Assembly: GCA_024641255.1 (NCBI GenBank)
Contig: JAHEDL010000045.1
Coordinates: forward strand, 1-5,467
Direction: 5' to 3'
Length of the DNA stretch: 5,467 nucleotides
From: Pseudorhodobacter sp.
GTDB taxonomy: Bacteria > Pseudomonadota > Alphaproteobacteria > Rhodobacterales > Rhodobacteraceae
Part shown: positions 1-5,467 of the stretch, in pieces
Layout: each line of letters begins with the position of its first letter
Numbering within the stretch: position 1 is the first letter of the stretch
Position numbers and translations under genes: made by a program
Notes under the pieces: generated by a model
Seen by the model: the letters and a program-made list of their open reading frames with translations, nothing else
Told to the model about the DNA's origin: nothing
Database searches by the model: none

Positions 1-832
1 CCCGGCCGGTGGCGCGGTTTCGATTGATAATCTGGACTTGCTGCATCGCTTTGCCGCCGCTGGTATCACGCGGCTGGTGGTGAAGCCTGTGACCGGGTCT
101 TTGGGCAAGGACACACGGCTTAACCTGACGCCCGCGCTGGTGGAAGAACATGTCAGGTTGAACCCGAAACAGCGGTTTCTTGTAGAGCAGCATGTTGTGG
201 GCCGCGAGTTTCGCATCTTTGTGGTGGGCAGTAAGGCGGTGGCTGCGACCAGACGGTTTCCGCAAAACGTGGTGGGGGATGGCCTGCGCAGCACGCGGCA
301 GTTGTTGAAGCTGCGCAGTGAAAGCCGCAAGGCCAACCCGTTTTACCTTCAGCGGGATGTTGATTTTGCGCAGGCCGAAATGGCGCTGCTGCTGAATGGC
401 GATAGCTATGATCGGATTCCGGCACTGGGCGAACGGGTGTGGTTGATGACCAGCACCAAAGCCGATTTGTCGGATGAGATCAGTGGCGGGTTAGAGCATG
501 CTCCGGCGGCAGCGATCGAGCTGTGCATCAAGGCCGCGCAGGCGTTGGGGCTGGCGGCCTGTGCGTTTGATCTGATTGTCGATCAGCGGGGCGAGCCGTT
601 TATTCTTGAGGCTAATATTCGCGCCATGATTGGCAATATGAGCTTTCCGCATCCGGCGGGCCGCTGGAACCTTGATGTGCCACGGGCGTTGCTGCGGCAT
701 TTCGTTCCGACAAACCGCATCACGCCGCGCCGGGTGACTGGGTTTGACTATGCGGCGTTGAAGGCCGAGCTTTTCCGCGAGGGCCGGGCCGAGGGTGGGG
801 TTAATGCGGCCGACTTTGCCAGCTTTGCTTAG
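1..832 (+). CDS. ATP-grasp ligase, cyanophycin synthetase-like fold (5' end cut by the window)
   Basis: This frame is open from base 2 with no stop, so the gene begins outside the window; the TTG at 38 is only the first possible start inside it. About 276 residues are visible. ATP-grasp signs are the ATP-binding lysine in VVKP (codon 83-85), the following glycine-rich GSLGKDT loop, a VVGDG segment (about 275-289), and the metal-binding pair AFDLIV (Asp) and ILEANI (Glu at 608-610, then Asn). The order VVGDG, then S-D-x-I/V-P, then a G-x-x-V-x-L strand, then E-x-N, then HPAGR-WN-DVP and a final hxFVP matches the ATP-grasp module of cyanophycin synthetase and the bifunctional glutathione synthetases. 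Members join a carboxylate to an amine through an acyl phosphate. It ends about 40 residues after that module, with no room for the Mur-ligase domain of true cyanophycin synthetase. The substrate cannot be assigned; a cytoplasmic peptide or amino-acid ligase is likely. It converges on the sulfotransferase gene, so the two are not one operon. Confidence 0.85.
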   Translation, partial: PAGGAVSIDNLDLLHRFAAAGITRLVVKPVTGSLGKDTRLNLTPALVEEHVRLNPKQRFLVEQHVVGREFRIFVVGSKAVAATRRFPQNVVGDGLRSTRQLLKLRSESRKANPFYLQRDVDFAQAEMALLLNGDSYDRIPALGERVWLMTSTKADLSDEISGGLEHAPAAAIELCIKAAQALGLAACAFDLIVDQRGEPFILEANIRAMIGNMSFPHPAGRWNLDVPRALLRHFVPTNRITPRRVTGFDYAALKAELFREGRAEGGVNAADFASFA

Positions 833-2637
833 CCGGCGCTTTGGTTGAAATGCGCCAGCAGCGGGGCAAGATGCGGGGTGAAGGCACGCCATTTGCCGCT
901 GCTGCCTTGATAGATGCCGCTGCGCACCTGCCGGACCGAGGCGGTGCGGACCGAGCGTTGGTTGTTTTGCGGGGCAAGGCAGGCCGGATCGAACGGCAGA
1001 TCGCAATAGTCTAGCGCGGCGCGGATCAGCGGTTCTGGGTCGCGGGTAAGGGATTCGTAGTCGATATCCATGAAGCCATCCGGGTATTCGACGCGCCATT
1101 GCTGCATCATGGCTTCATAGAGGTCGTAGTAACCGGCGGTGTCGGCAAGGCTGTTGTCGTAGCCGATGCTAAGATTGGTGAACAAGGTCTTGTAGATCGA
1201 CCAGCACACCGCCACCGGATCGCGGCGCATGTGCAGGATTTTGGCTTCGGGCAGGGCTTTGCGGATCAGGCCGATCATGCGGAAGTTGGCCGGAAGTTTG
1301 TCGATCACCACGGGTTCGCGGCCCGGCAGGGCGGTAAGGGTGGCAAGATAGCCGTCGCGGATGCGGCGCAGGGCGGCTTCGTCCAGCATGCCGGGGGTCT
1401 TGGCCATTTCGGCTGCGGCAAGCTGTGGCAGGGTTTCCAATTCGCCCGCGCCATGCACCAACGGGTGCGACGACAGGATCTGCTCCATCAAGGTGGTGCC
1501 AGAGCGCATCATGCCGAGCACGAACACCGGGCGGCGCGGCAGTGGGGCGGCGGCAAGGGCAGGGGCGGCGGCAGAAAAGCGGTTCAGCAGGTCGGCCAAA
1601 GCAGTGCGATCCCGGTCAAGCGTGTAGCCGGTTTGGCGGGCACGCAAATTGTTGCCGGTTTGCAGATGCGCAAAGCTGGCGTCGGCATCGCCGATGTCTT
1701 CGTAGGCTTTGGCCAGACCGAAATGCAGCGCGATCTGTTCATCAAGGTCCAAGGAACTGTCGCCCGCCAAAGCGGCCATCGTCGCGACAAGCGGGTCATC
1801 GGCGGTGAAATCCTTGGCGCGGCCAAGGTTGAAAAAGCTGATCGTCGCCCGCGGTTCCAACCGCAGCGAGGTTTCAAATTCGGCGACCGCTTCGGCCAGT
1901 TGACCGCGCGACAGCAAGATATTGCCCAGGTTGCCATGCGCCCGCGCGGTGTTGGGGGCGGTTTGCAGCACGCCGCGCAGCAGGGCTTCGGCCTGATCAA
2001 GCTGGTGCAGCATCACAAGGCTTGCGGCATGATCAATGGTGGCGCCGGTGTCGGCGGGGACCATGGCGCGATAGCGGCTATAGCTTTCGACGGCTTCGGT
2101 GTCGCGCTGCAACTGCGCCAGCAGGCGGGCGTGCAGCAGCAGTGCCAGCGCGAAATCGGGGTGGAGTTTGATCAGCGTTTCAAGCGTCGCAAGGCTTTCG
2201 GCAAAATCGCCTGATTGCCGCAGGGCATTGGCAAGGTTAAGCCGCGCTTCGCGGTAGTTTGGGTCCAGCCGCAGGGCCAGCCGAAGGTGGCGGATGGCGC
2301 CGGGCAGCAGATTTGCCTCCATCAAGGCGCCGCCCAGAACGCCGTGCGCCCACGGGTTGTTGGCGTTTAACCGAACGGCGGCGGCCATTTCTTCGATGGC
2401 GGCGGGCAAGCCGGCGGTGGCGCGGCGGCGCAAGAAATGTTGTAGATGGGGTGCGGCAAAGGGGCGGGGCGGCAGGCCGGTGGCGGCGGCCTGCACCTCG
2501 GCCAATTGCGTCAGCAGGCGGGTGTTGTCGGGGAATTTATCCAGGGCTTGCAACAGCGACACCCGCGCAGCGGCGGCGCGACCGGCTTTAAGCTCGGCCT
2601 TGGCGCTGCGCAGCAGCTTGTCGATGTTAAAGCTCAT
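829..2637 (-). CDS. Tetratricopeptide-repeat protein with C-terminal sulfotransferase domain
   Basis: A 602-residue two-part protein with no signal peptide or membrane segment, so probably cytoplasmic. Residues about 1-335 are helical TPR units, clearest at 93-126, 127-160, 161-194, 195-228 and 229-262, each about 34 residues with the usual alanine/leucine pattern and a closing x-L-x-P. Residues about 369-598 form a sulfotransferase domain of the Sulfotransfer_3/tyrosylprotein-sulfotransferase-like type. It has a 5'-phosphosulfate-binding loop LGMMRSGTT (374-382), a DKLP motif (446-449), and a 3'-phosphate-binding segment MRRDPVAVCWSIYK (470-483) with Arg471/472 and Ser480. Such enzymes move sulfate from PAPS to a hydroxyl or amine; the TPR part probably binds the acceptor or a partner, but the acceptor is unknown. 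The ATG start follows an AAGGGG ribosome-binding site at a 6-nt spacing. The stop overlaps that of the convergent ATP-grasp gene. Confidence 0.93.
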   Translation of the reverse strand: MSFNIDKLLRSAKAELKAGRAAAARVSLLQALDKFPDNTRLLTQLAEVQAAATGLPPRPFAAPHLQHFLRRRATAGLPAAIEEMAAAVRLNANNPWAHGVLGGALMEANLLPGAIRHLRLALRLDPNYREARLNLANALRQSGDFAESLATLETLIKLHPDFALALLLHARLLAQLQRDTEAVESYSRYRAMVPADTGATIDHAASLVMLHQLDQAEALLRGVLQTAPNTARAHGNLGNILLSRGQLAEAVAEFETSLRLEPRATISFFNLGRAKDFTADDPLVATMAALAGDSSLDLDEQIALHFGLAKAYEDIGDADASFAHLQTGNNLRARQTGYTLDRDRTALADLLNRFSAAAPALAAAPLPRRPVFVLGMMRSGTTLMEQILSSHPLVHGAGELETLPQLAAAEMAKTPGMLDEAALRRIRDGYLATLTALPGREPVVIDKLPANFRMIGLIRKALPEAKILHMRRDPVAVCWSIYKTLFTNLSIGYDNSLADTAGYYDLYEAMMQQWRVEYPDGFMDIDYESLTRDPEPLIRAALDYCDLPFDPACLAPQNNQRSVRTASVRQVRSGIYQGSSGKWRAFTPHLAPLLAHFNQSAG

Positions 2638-2643
2638 GGAGCG

Positions 2644-2649
2644 CCCCTT
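2644..2649 (-). promoter_or_regulatory. Ribosome-binding site of the TPR-sulfotransferase gene
   Basis: Read on the minus strand, AAGGGG lies 6 nt before the ATG at 2637. It supports that ATG as the start of the 602-residue protein. Confidence 0.65.
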
Positions 2650-2664
2650 TTGACTGGTTGGCCC

Positions 2665-2693
2665 TTTCTACGGGGCGACCCCTGCCACATCAA
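2665..2693 (-). promoter_or_regulatory. Candidate sigma70-type promoter for the TPR-sulfotransferase gene
   Basis: On the minus strand, TTGATG (2688-2693) and TAGAAA (2665-2670) are separated by exactly 17 bp. Each matches its consensus hexamer (TTGACA, TATAAT) at 4 of 6 positions. The implied transcription start near 2658 gives a leader of about 20 nt that contains the ribosome-binding site. The match is moderate, but position and spacing are right. I found no equally good promoter for yggS on the other strand of the same intergenic region. Confidence 0.45.
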
Positions 2694-2747
2694 GCGGCGG
2701 CGGGCTTTCCTTTTCGGTGCCACTGTGGCCAAGTGCCGAAAAATCGC

Positions 2748-2752
2748 GGAGG
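2748..2752 (+). promoter_or_regulatory. Ribosome-binding site that fixes the yggS start
   Basis: GGAGG ends 4 nt before the ATG at 2757. The frame stays open upstream to a TTG at 2658, but those 33 extra residues look like non-coding translation and lie before this strong site, so the ATG at 2757 is the start. Confidence 0.8.
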
Positions 2753-2756
2753 CACC

Positions 2757-3410
2757 ATGTCATTGCAAGCCATTACAGCACGGATCGCGGCGGCAGAGGC
2801 GGCGGCGGGGCGCAAGGCCGGATCGGTTCAGTTGATCGCGGTCAGCAAGGTGCAGCCGGACGCGCGGGTGCGCGAGGTGTTGGCGGCCGGGCATCGGCTG
2901 TTTGGCGAAAATTATGTGCAGGAAGCGGCGGCGAAGTGGCCGGGGTTTCGGGCAGAGTTCGGGCCGGTGGCGGTGCATATGATTGGGCCGTTGCAGACCA
3001 ACAAGGCAAAGCTGGCGGTCGAGTTGTTTGATGCGATTCACACGGTGGATCGGGCGTCTTTGGCGGAAAAGCTGGCGAAGCTGGCACAGGGGCGCGGCGC
3101 GTCGCCCGAGGTGTTCGTGCAGGTGAACACGGGGTTAGAGCCGCAGAAAGCCGGGGTCTTGCCCGATGATGTCGATGCGTTCGTGGCAAGCTGTCGCGCG
3201 ATGGACCTGCCGTTGGCGGGGTTGATGTGTATTCCGCCCGAAGGCGAAGAGTCGACGCCGCATTTCAAGATGCTGGCGGGCATGGCGGCGCGCAACGGGC
3301 TTGTCGGCCTGTCGATGGGGATGAGCGGCGATTTTGAGGCCGCGATTGCCGAAGGCGCCACCCATGTGCGGGTGGGATCTGCGATTTTCGGGGCGCGGAA
3401 TTACGGCTGA
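2757..3410 (+). CDS. yggS: YggS/PLPBP-family pyridoxal 5'-phosphate homeostasis protein
   Basis: A 217-residue protein of normal length for this family, a single PLP-binding TIM barrel like the N-terminal domain of alanine racemase. Visible hallmarks in order are LIAVSKVQP with the PLP Schiff-base lysine at Lys31; GENYVQEA (50-57); HMIGPLQTNKAK (74-85), equivalent to the family's H-x-IGxLQxNK; VNTGLEPQKAG (123-133); LAGLMCIPP (153-161); LSMGMSGDFEAAI (185-197); and VRVGSAIFGAR (205-214), the last two forming the phosphate-binding end. Family members have no proven catalytic activity; they bind PLP and keep vitamin B6 and amino/keto-acid pools balanced in the cytoplasm. The start is chosen from the GGAGG site and because the protein then begins at the family's usual N-terminus. 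It is divergent from the sulfotransferase gene and converges on the amylosucrase gene with 3 bp between stops. It looks like an ordinary housekeeping gene. Confidence 0.95.
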   Translation: MSLQAITARIAAAEAAAGRKAGSVQLIAVSKVQPDARVREVLAAGHRLFGENYVQEAAAKWPGFRAEFGPVAVHMIGPLQTNKAKLAVELFDAIHTVDRASLAEKLAKLAQGRGASPEVFVQVNTGLEPQKAGVLPDDVDAFVASCRAMDLPLAGLMCIPPEGEESTPHFKMLAGMAARNGLVGLSMGMSGDFEAAIAEGATHVRVGSAIFGARNYG

Positions 3411-3413
3411 CGC

Positions 3414-5291
3414 TTAGGTTAGCCAGACCCGCGCATAGGGCGGCAGTGCCAGATGGTCGCCGTGCAGGGTGACGATCTCGTCTGACAACTCATCATGCCA
3501 ATGGGTGACGCCATGCGCCTGCAACCATGCGCCCGACACATGCTGCCAGTGGTTTGAAAAGTTGAACAAGCACAGGATTGGCCCGGTGGGGGCCTGACGT
3601 TGCACCGCAAACACCGGGTCCAGACCAGTTTGCACGATTTTGGTGGGGTGGGCGGCGTGCAGGCCGGGCGTGGCGCGGCGGCGGGCCAGAATATGCTGGG
3701 TGCCAAGGAAGCAATGCGACGCGGCAGAGTTGCCAGAGTGGCGGGTTGCGGCAAGCGCCCAATCCATTTTCGGGCGATGCACCCAACGGCTGTCATGCGC
3801 GTGGTCTGGCTGATCGCGATAGCTGTAGTCGTTCAGCATCGCGAGTTCGTCGCCCATATAGATCAGCGGGATGCCGCCAAAGGCCGCGATAAGGGCGTGG
3901 CCCATCAGGATACGCTGCACCGCCGTTTCGCGGTCGTGGTCGTCTTGGGCTTTTTCCAGACCGGCAAGCGAGGCGAAGCTGCCGGAAATCCGCTTGTCGC
4001 CGGTTTCTTCGTTGACCTGAAACAGCACGCCTTGGGCGAAGCTGCCGGGGAAGCCGCCTTCGTAGAAATCCGACAAGAAGGTGCGATGGGCCGGCCCCGA
4101 GATATGCAGCGCCGCCGCGTCTTCGTCGGTGACGGCCCAGCCGATATCATCGTGGCAGCGGATATAGGTGGCGTAGGTGGCGTTGGTCAGCCGGTCGGGG
4201 AAGTGGGTGGCCAGAACATGGCTCATCAACCGGGTGTCACGGGTGGCCAGCGCGCCCCAGAAGTGCACCATCAGCGAGTTGTGGTAGGCAAGGTTGCCTT
4301 CGCGGCCATCGTGTTTGCCACGGCCAAGATAGGGCAGCATTTCTTGCGGGCTGACGATGGCTTCTTCCAGGTGGATCACGGCTGGGGCGGCGATGCGGCT
4401 ACAGGCGCGCAAGGCTTGCAGCAGCATATGCACTTCGGGTTCGGATTGGCAGCGCGTGCCCATGCGTTTCCACATGAAGGCCACCGCATCCAACCGCAGC
4501 ACGTCAACGCCGGTGTTGGCGAGGTGCAGCATGATCTTGGTGATTTCAAGAAAAACGTCAGGGTTGGCCCAGTTCAGATCCCACTGATGTTCGTTGAAGG
4601 TGGTCCAGACCCATTTGCCGAAAGCGGGGTAATGGGTGAAGTTGCCGGGTGCATTGTCGGGGAACACCTCGACCAGAGTCTTGGAATAGGCGTCGGGCAA
4701 GTCGGGGCTGTCGAACATGTGATAAAGCCCCTGCGCCCACGCGTCGCCCTGTGTGGCGGCCAGCGCCCATTCGTGTTCTTTGGCGGTGTGGTTCAGCACA
4801 AGGTCGATGCAAAGCGAGATGCCGCGCGCCCGTAATTGCGCCGAAACCGCTTTGAAATCGTCTAATGTGCCATAATCGGGGTTGATGCTGCGGTAATCCA
4901 TCACCGAATAGCCGCCGTCGGAATCACCGGGGCGGGGCTTTAGGCAGGGCATGAAATGGACGTATTTGATGCCCAGTTCTTCCAGATAATCCAGCTTATC
5001 CAGCACACCAGTCAGGGTGCCAGCAAAGCGGTCGATGTAGAAAACATAGCCTGCCATATCGGCGCGCTGAAACCAATCTGGTTCAAGATCACGCTGTAAA
5101 TCCAATAGCTTAAGATCGGCTGGACGGTCTTTCCATGCGTCTTTCAGCGCCTTTTCCAGATCTTTGCGGAAGGCGGCATAGCGGGGGTGGGCACCATACA
5201 GCTCCTCTAGCATCGGCCACAGGTCAGGGGCCGAGCGGGCCATGCGCAATTGCAAGATCTGATCGTCGGGCTTTGTCGGTGCTTTTGCCAT
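3414..5291 (-). CDS. Amylosucrase-like alpha-glucan/sucrose enzyme, GH13
   Basis: A 625-residue GH13 (beta/alpha)8 enzyme, close to the usual 630-650 of amylosucrase. These enzymes cleave sucrose and either extend an alpha-1,4-glucan (amylosucrase) or release glucose and fructose (sucrose hydrolase). Residues about 1-80 form the helical N-terminal region, followed by the barrel and a C-terminal beta domain from about 545. Visible active-site elements are SDGGY (Asp125, Tyr128), NHT (His168), WTTFNEHQWDLN (229-240), nucleophile Asp268 in VLRLDAVAF, acid/base Glu310 in LEEAIV, and His380/Asp381 in RCHDDIGW. DSRWVHRP supplies Arg502. Asp125 and Arg502 correspond to the salt bridge closing the sucrose pocket in Neisseria polysaccharea amylosucrase, so sucrose specificity is well supported. 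The ATG at 5291 is preceded by a purine-rich GGAG site. An in-frame ATG at 5456 would add 55 proline/arginine-rich residues overlapping the L,D-transpeptidase gene and is unlikely. No signal peptide is seen, so it is probably cytoplasmic. Amylosucrase versus sucrose hydrolase cannot be decided from sequence alone. Confidence 0.92.
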   Translation of the reverse strand: MAKAPTKPDDQILQLRMARSAPDLWPMLEELYGAHPRYAAFRKDLEKALKDAWKDRPADLKLLDLQRDLEPDWFQRADMAGYVFYIDRFAGTLTGVLDKLDYLEELGIKYVHFMPCLKPRPGDSDGGYSVMDYRSINPDYGTLDDFKAVSAQLRARGISLCIDLVLNHTAKEHEWALAATQGDAWAQGLYHMFDSPDLPDAYSKTLVEVFPDNAPGNFTHYPAFGKWVWTTFNEHQWDLNWANPDVFLEITKIMLHLANTGVDVLRLDAVAFMWKRMGTRCQSEPEVHMLLQALRACSRIAAPAVIHLEEAIVSPQEMLPYLGRGKHDGREGNLAYHNSLMVHFWGALATRDTRLMSHVLATHFPDRLTNATYATYIRCHDDIGWAVTDEDAAALHISGPAHRTFLSDFYEGGFPGSFAQGVLFQVNEETGDKRISGSFASLAGLEKAQDDHDRETAVQRILMGHALIAAFGGIPLIYMGDELAMLNDYSYRDQPDHAHDSRWVHRPKMDWALAATRHSGNSAASHCFLGTQHILARRRATPGLHAAHPTKIVQTGLDPVFAVQRQAPTGPILCLFNFSNHWQHVSGAWLQAHGVTHWHDELSDEIVTLHGDHLALPPYARVWLT

Positions 5292-5294
5292 GGT

Positions 5295-5302
5295 CTCCCC
5301 CC
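5295..5302 (-). promoter_or_regulatory. Ribosome-binding site of the amylosucrase-like gene
   Basis: On the minus strand a G run followed by GAG lies just before the ATG at 5291; the GGAG core has a short 3-nt spacer. It supports the internal ATG at 5291 over the in-frame ATG at 5456. Confidence 0.55.
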
Positions 5303-5314
5303 GTTTGCAGGGGC

Positions 5315-5343
5315 AGGATACGCAATCCGAAGCGCTTTGGGAA
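5315..5343 (-). promoter_or_regulatory. Candidate promoter of the amylosucrase-like gene
   Basis: On the minus strand, TTCCCA (5338-5343) and TATCCT (5315-5320) are 17 bp apart and each matches the sigma70 hexamers at 4 of 6 positions. They sit in the 56-bp gap right after the L,D-transpeptidase stop. The implied transcription start near 5308 gives a leader of about 17 nt that just contains the ribosome-binding site. Confidence 0.45.
5327..5340. promoter_or_regulatory. Palindromic candidate operator, LacI-family style
   Basis: The 14-bp CCGAAGCGCTTTGG is an inverted repeat with one mismatched pair around the perfect core AAGCGCTT (5330-5337). A palindrome with a central CG and flanking A/T, as in AAnCGnTT, is typical of LacI-family regulators of sugar genes. 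It lies mostly between the candidate -35 and -10 boxes and overlaps the -35, where a bound repressor would block polymerase. No regulator gene is in the window, so the identity of the binding protein is inferred. Confidence 0.4.
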
Positions 5344-5347
5344 GGGA

Positions 5348-5467
5348 TTAGCGGATGATCAGGCGGGTTTGCGGTTGGATGCGGTTGGCGATCCACAGCA
5401 GGTCGTGCCGGGCGAAGGCGACGCAGCCTGCGGTGGGGTAGCGTGGGCGACGCCATTGGTGGATGAA
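5348..5467 (-). CDS. L,D-transpeptidase, YkuD family (C-terminal end only)
   Basis: The last 39 codons and TAA stop of a gene that enters from the right edge; it is in frame to the final base. The visible protein carries the YkuD catalytic signature PTAGCVAFAR, with the nucleophilic cysteine at codon 5423-5425, followed by DLLWIANRIQPQTRLIIR, the usual closing segment of the alphaproteobacterial short YkuD proteins. A histidine precedes the cysteine by 12 residues. These periplasmic enzymes form 3-3 peptidoglycan cross-links or attach proteins to peptidoglycan through a cysteine acyl-enzyme. The signal peptide and the rest of the domain lie outside the window. It is on the same strand as the amylosucrase gene and 56 bp upstream of it. 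Confidence 0.85.
   Translation of the reverse strand, partial: FIHQWRRPRYPTAGCVAFARHDLLWIANRIQPQTRLIIR

Noticed and set aside
491..1099. A 202-codon open frame on the minus strand spanning the ends of the ATP-grasp and sulfotransferase genes.
   Set aside because: The translation is arginine- and proline-rich without motifs and overlaps two well-supported genes.
1099..2214. A 371-codon open frame on the plus strand, antisense to the sulfotransferase gene.
   Set aside because: It lies opposite a gene with clear domain motifs. Its translation is glycine-, histidine- and glutamine-rich low-complexity sequence with no motif, as expected from the reverse of GC-biased coding DNA.
2673..2683. GGGG-CGA-CCCC inverted repeat in the divergent intergenic region.
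   Set aside because: A 4-bp stem with a 3-nt loop and no T tract is expected by chance in GC-rich DNA and is not a terminator.
2658..2756. A 33-residue N-terminal extension of YggS from a TTG at 2658.
   Set aside because: It precedes the GGAGG site, overlaps the candidate minus-strand promoter and adds residues before the usual start of the family.
3600..4835. A 411-codon open frame on the plus strand, antisense to the amylosucrase-like gene.
   Set aside because: It has no recognisable motif or sensible ribosome-binding site, and it is fully explained as a shadow of the conserved GH13 coding frame.
5299..5313. A short hairpin, CCCC and GGGG arms around a 7-nt loop, just before the amylosucrase-like gene.
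   Set aside because: The stem is only 4 bp with no T run, and the predicted transcription start falls inside it, so it is neither a terminator nor a likely RNA switch.
5292..5456. A 55-residue N-terminal extension of the amylosucrase-like protein from an ATG at 5456.
   Set aside because: The extension overlaps the L,D-transpeptidase coding frame and the candidate promoter, is proline/arginine-rich, and matches nothing in the family; the ATG at 5291 has its own ribosome-binding site.
1..5467. Search by eye for CRISPR arrays, insertion-sequence ends, tRNA/rRNA and long direct repeats.
   Set aside because: No regularly spaced repeats, transposase frames, terminal inverted repeats or tRNA-like stretches were seen; nearly all bases are in the five genes.

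Overview
The window is GC-rich, densely coded bacterial DNA. It holds three complete genes and two genes cut by the window edges. The base composition, codon use, a TPR-sulfotransferase fusion and a YkuD-type L,D-transpeptidase tail suggest an alphaproteobacterium, most likely of the Rhodobacterales. That placement is an inference from protein style, because no rRNA or marker gene is present.

Layout from left to right: (1) the C-terminal part of an ATP-grasp ligase resembling the ATP-grasp module of cyanophycin synthetase (+, cut at the left edge, ends 832). (2) A 602-residue tetratricopeptide-repeat protein with a C-terminal PAPS-dependent sulfotransferase domain (-, 829-2637), whose stop codon overlaps that of the ATP-grasp gene. 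(3) A 119-bp divergent intergenic region (2638-2756) with a plausible sigma70-type promoter for the sulfotransferase gene. (4) A YggS/PLPBP-family pyridoxal-phosphate homeostasis protein (+, 2757-3410). (5) A GH13 amylosucrase-like enzyme of 625 residues (-, 3414-5291), whose stop lies 3 bp from the yggS stop. (6) The last 39 codons of an L,D-transpeptidase (-, 5348-5467), entering from the right edge.

The genes do not form one pathway. The two complete minus-strand genes are separated by the plus-strand yggS gene, and both gene pairs that meet tail to tail leave almost no intergenic DNA. The amylosucrase gene lies directly downstream of the L,D-transpeptidase gene, but it appears to have its own promoter in the 56-bp gap. 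A palindrome centred on AAGCGCTT lies mostly between the -35 and -10 boxes and overlaps the -35, a layout typical of repression by a LacI-family sugar regulator. This is the most testable regulatory idea in the window.

I see no mobile element, CRISPR array, tRNA, rRNA or clear rho-independent terminator. I also see no convincing undescribed multi-gene system. The items most worth following are the unassigned ATP-grasp ligase, the amylosucrase with its putative operator and a substituted acceptor-site position, and the TPR-sulfotransferase of unknown substrate.
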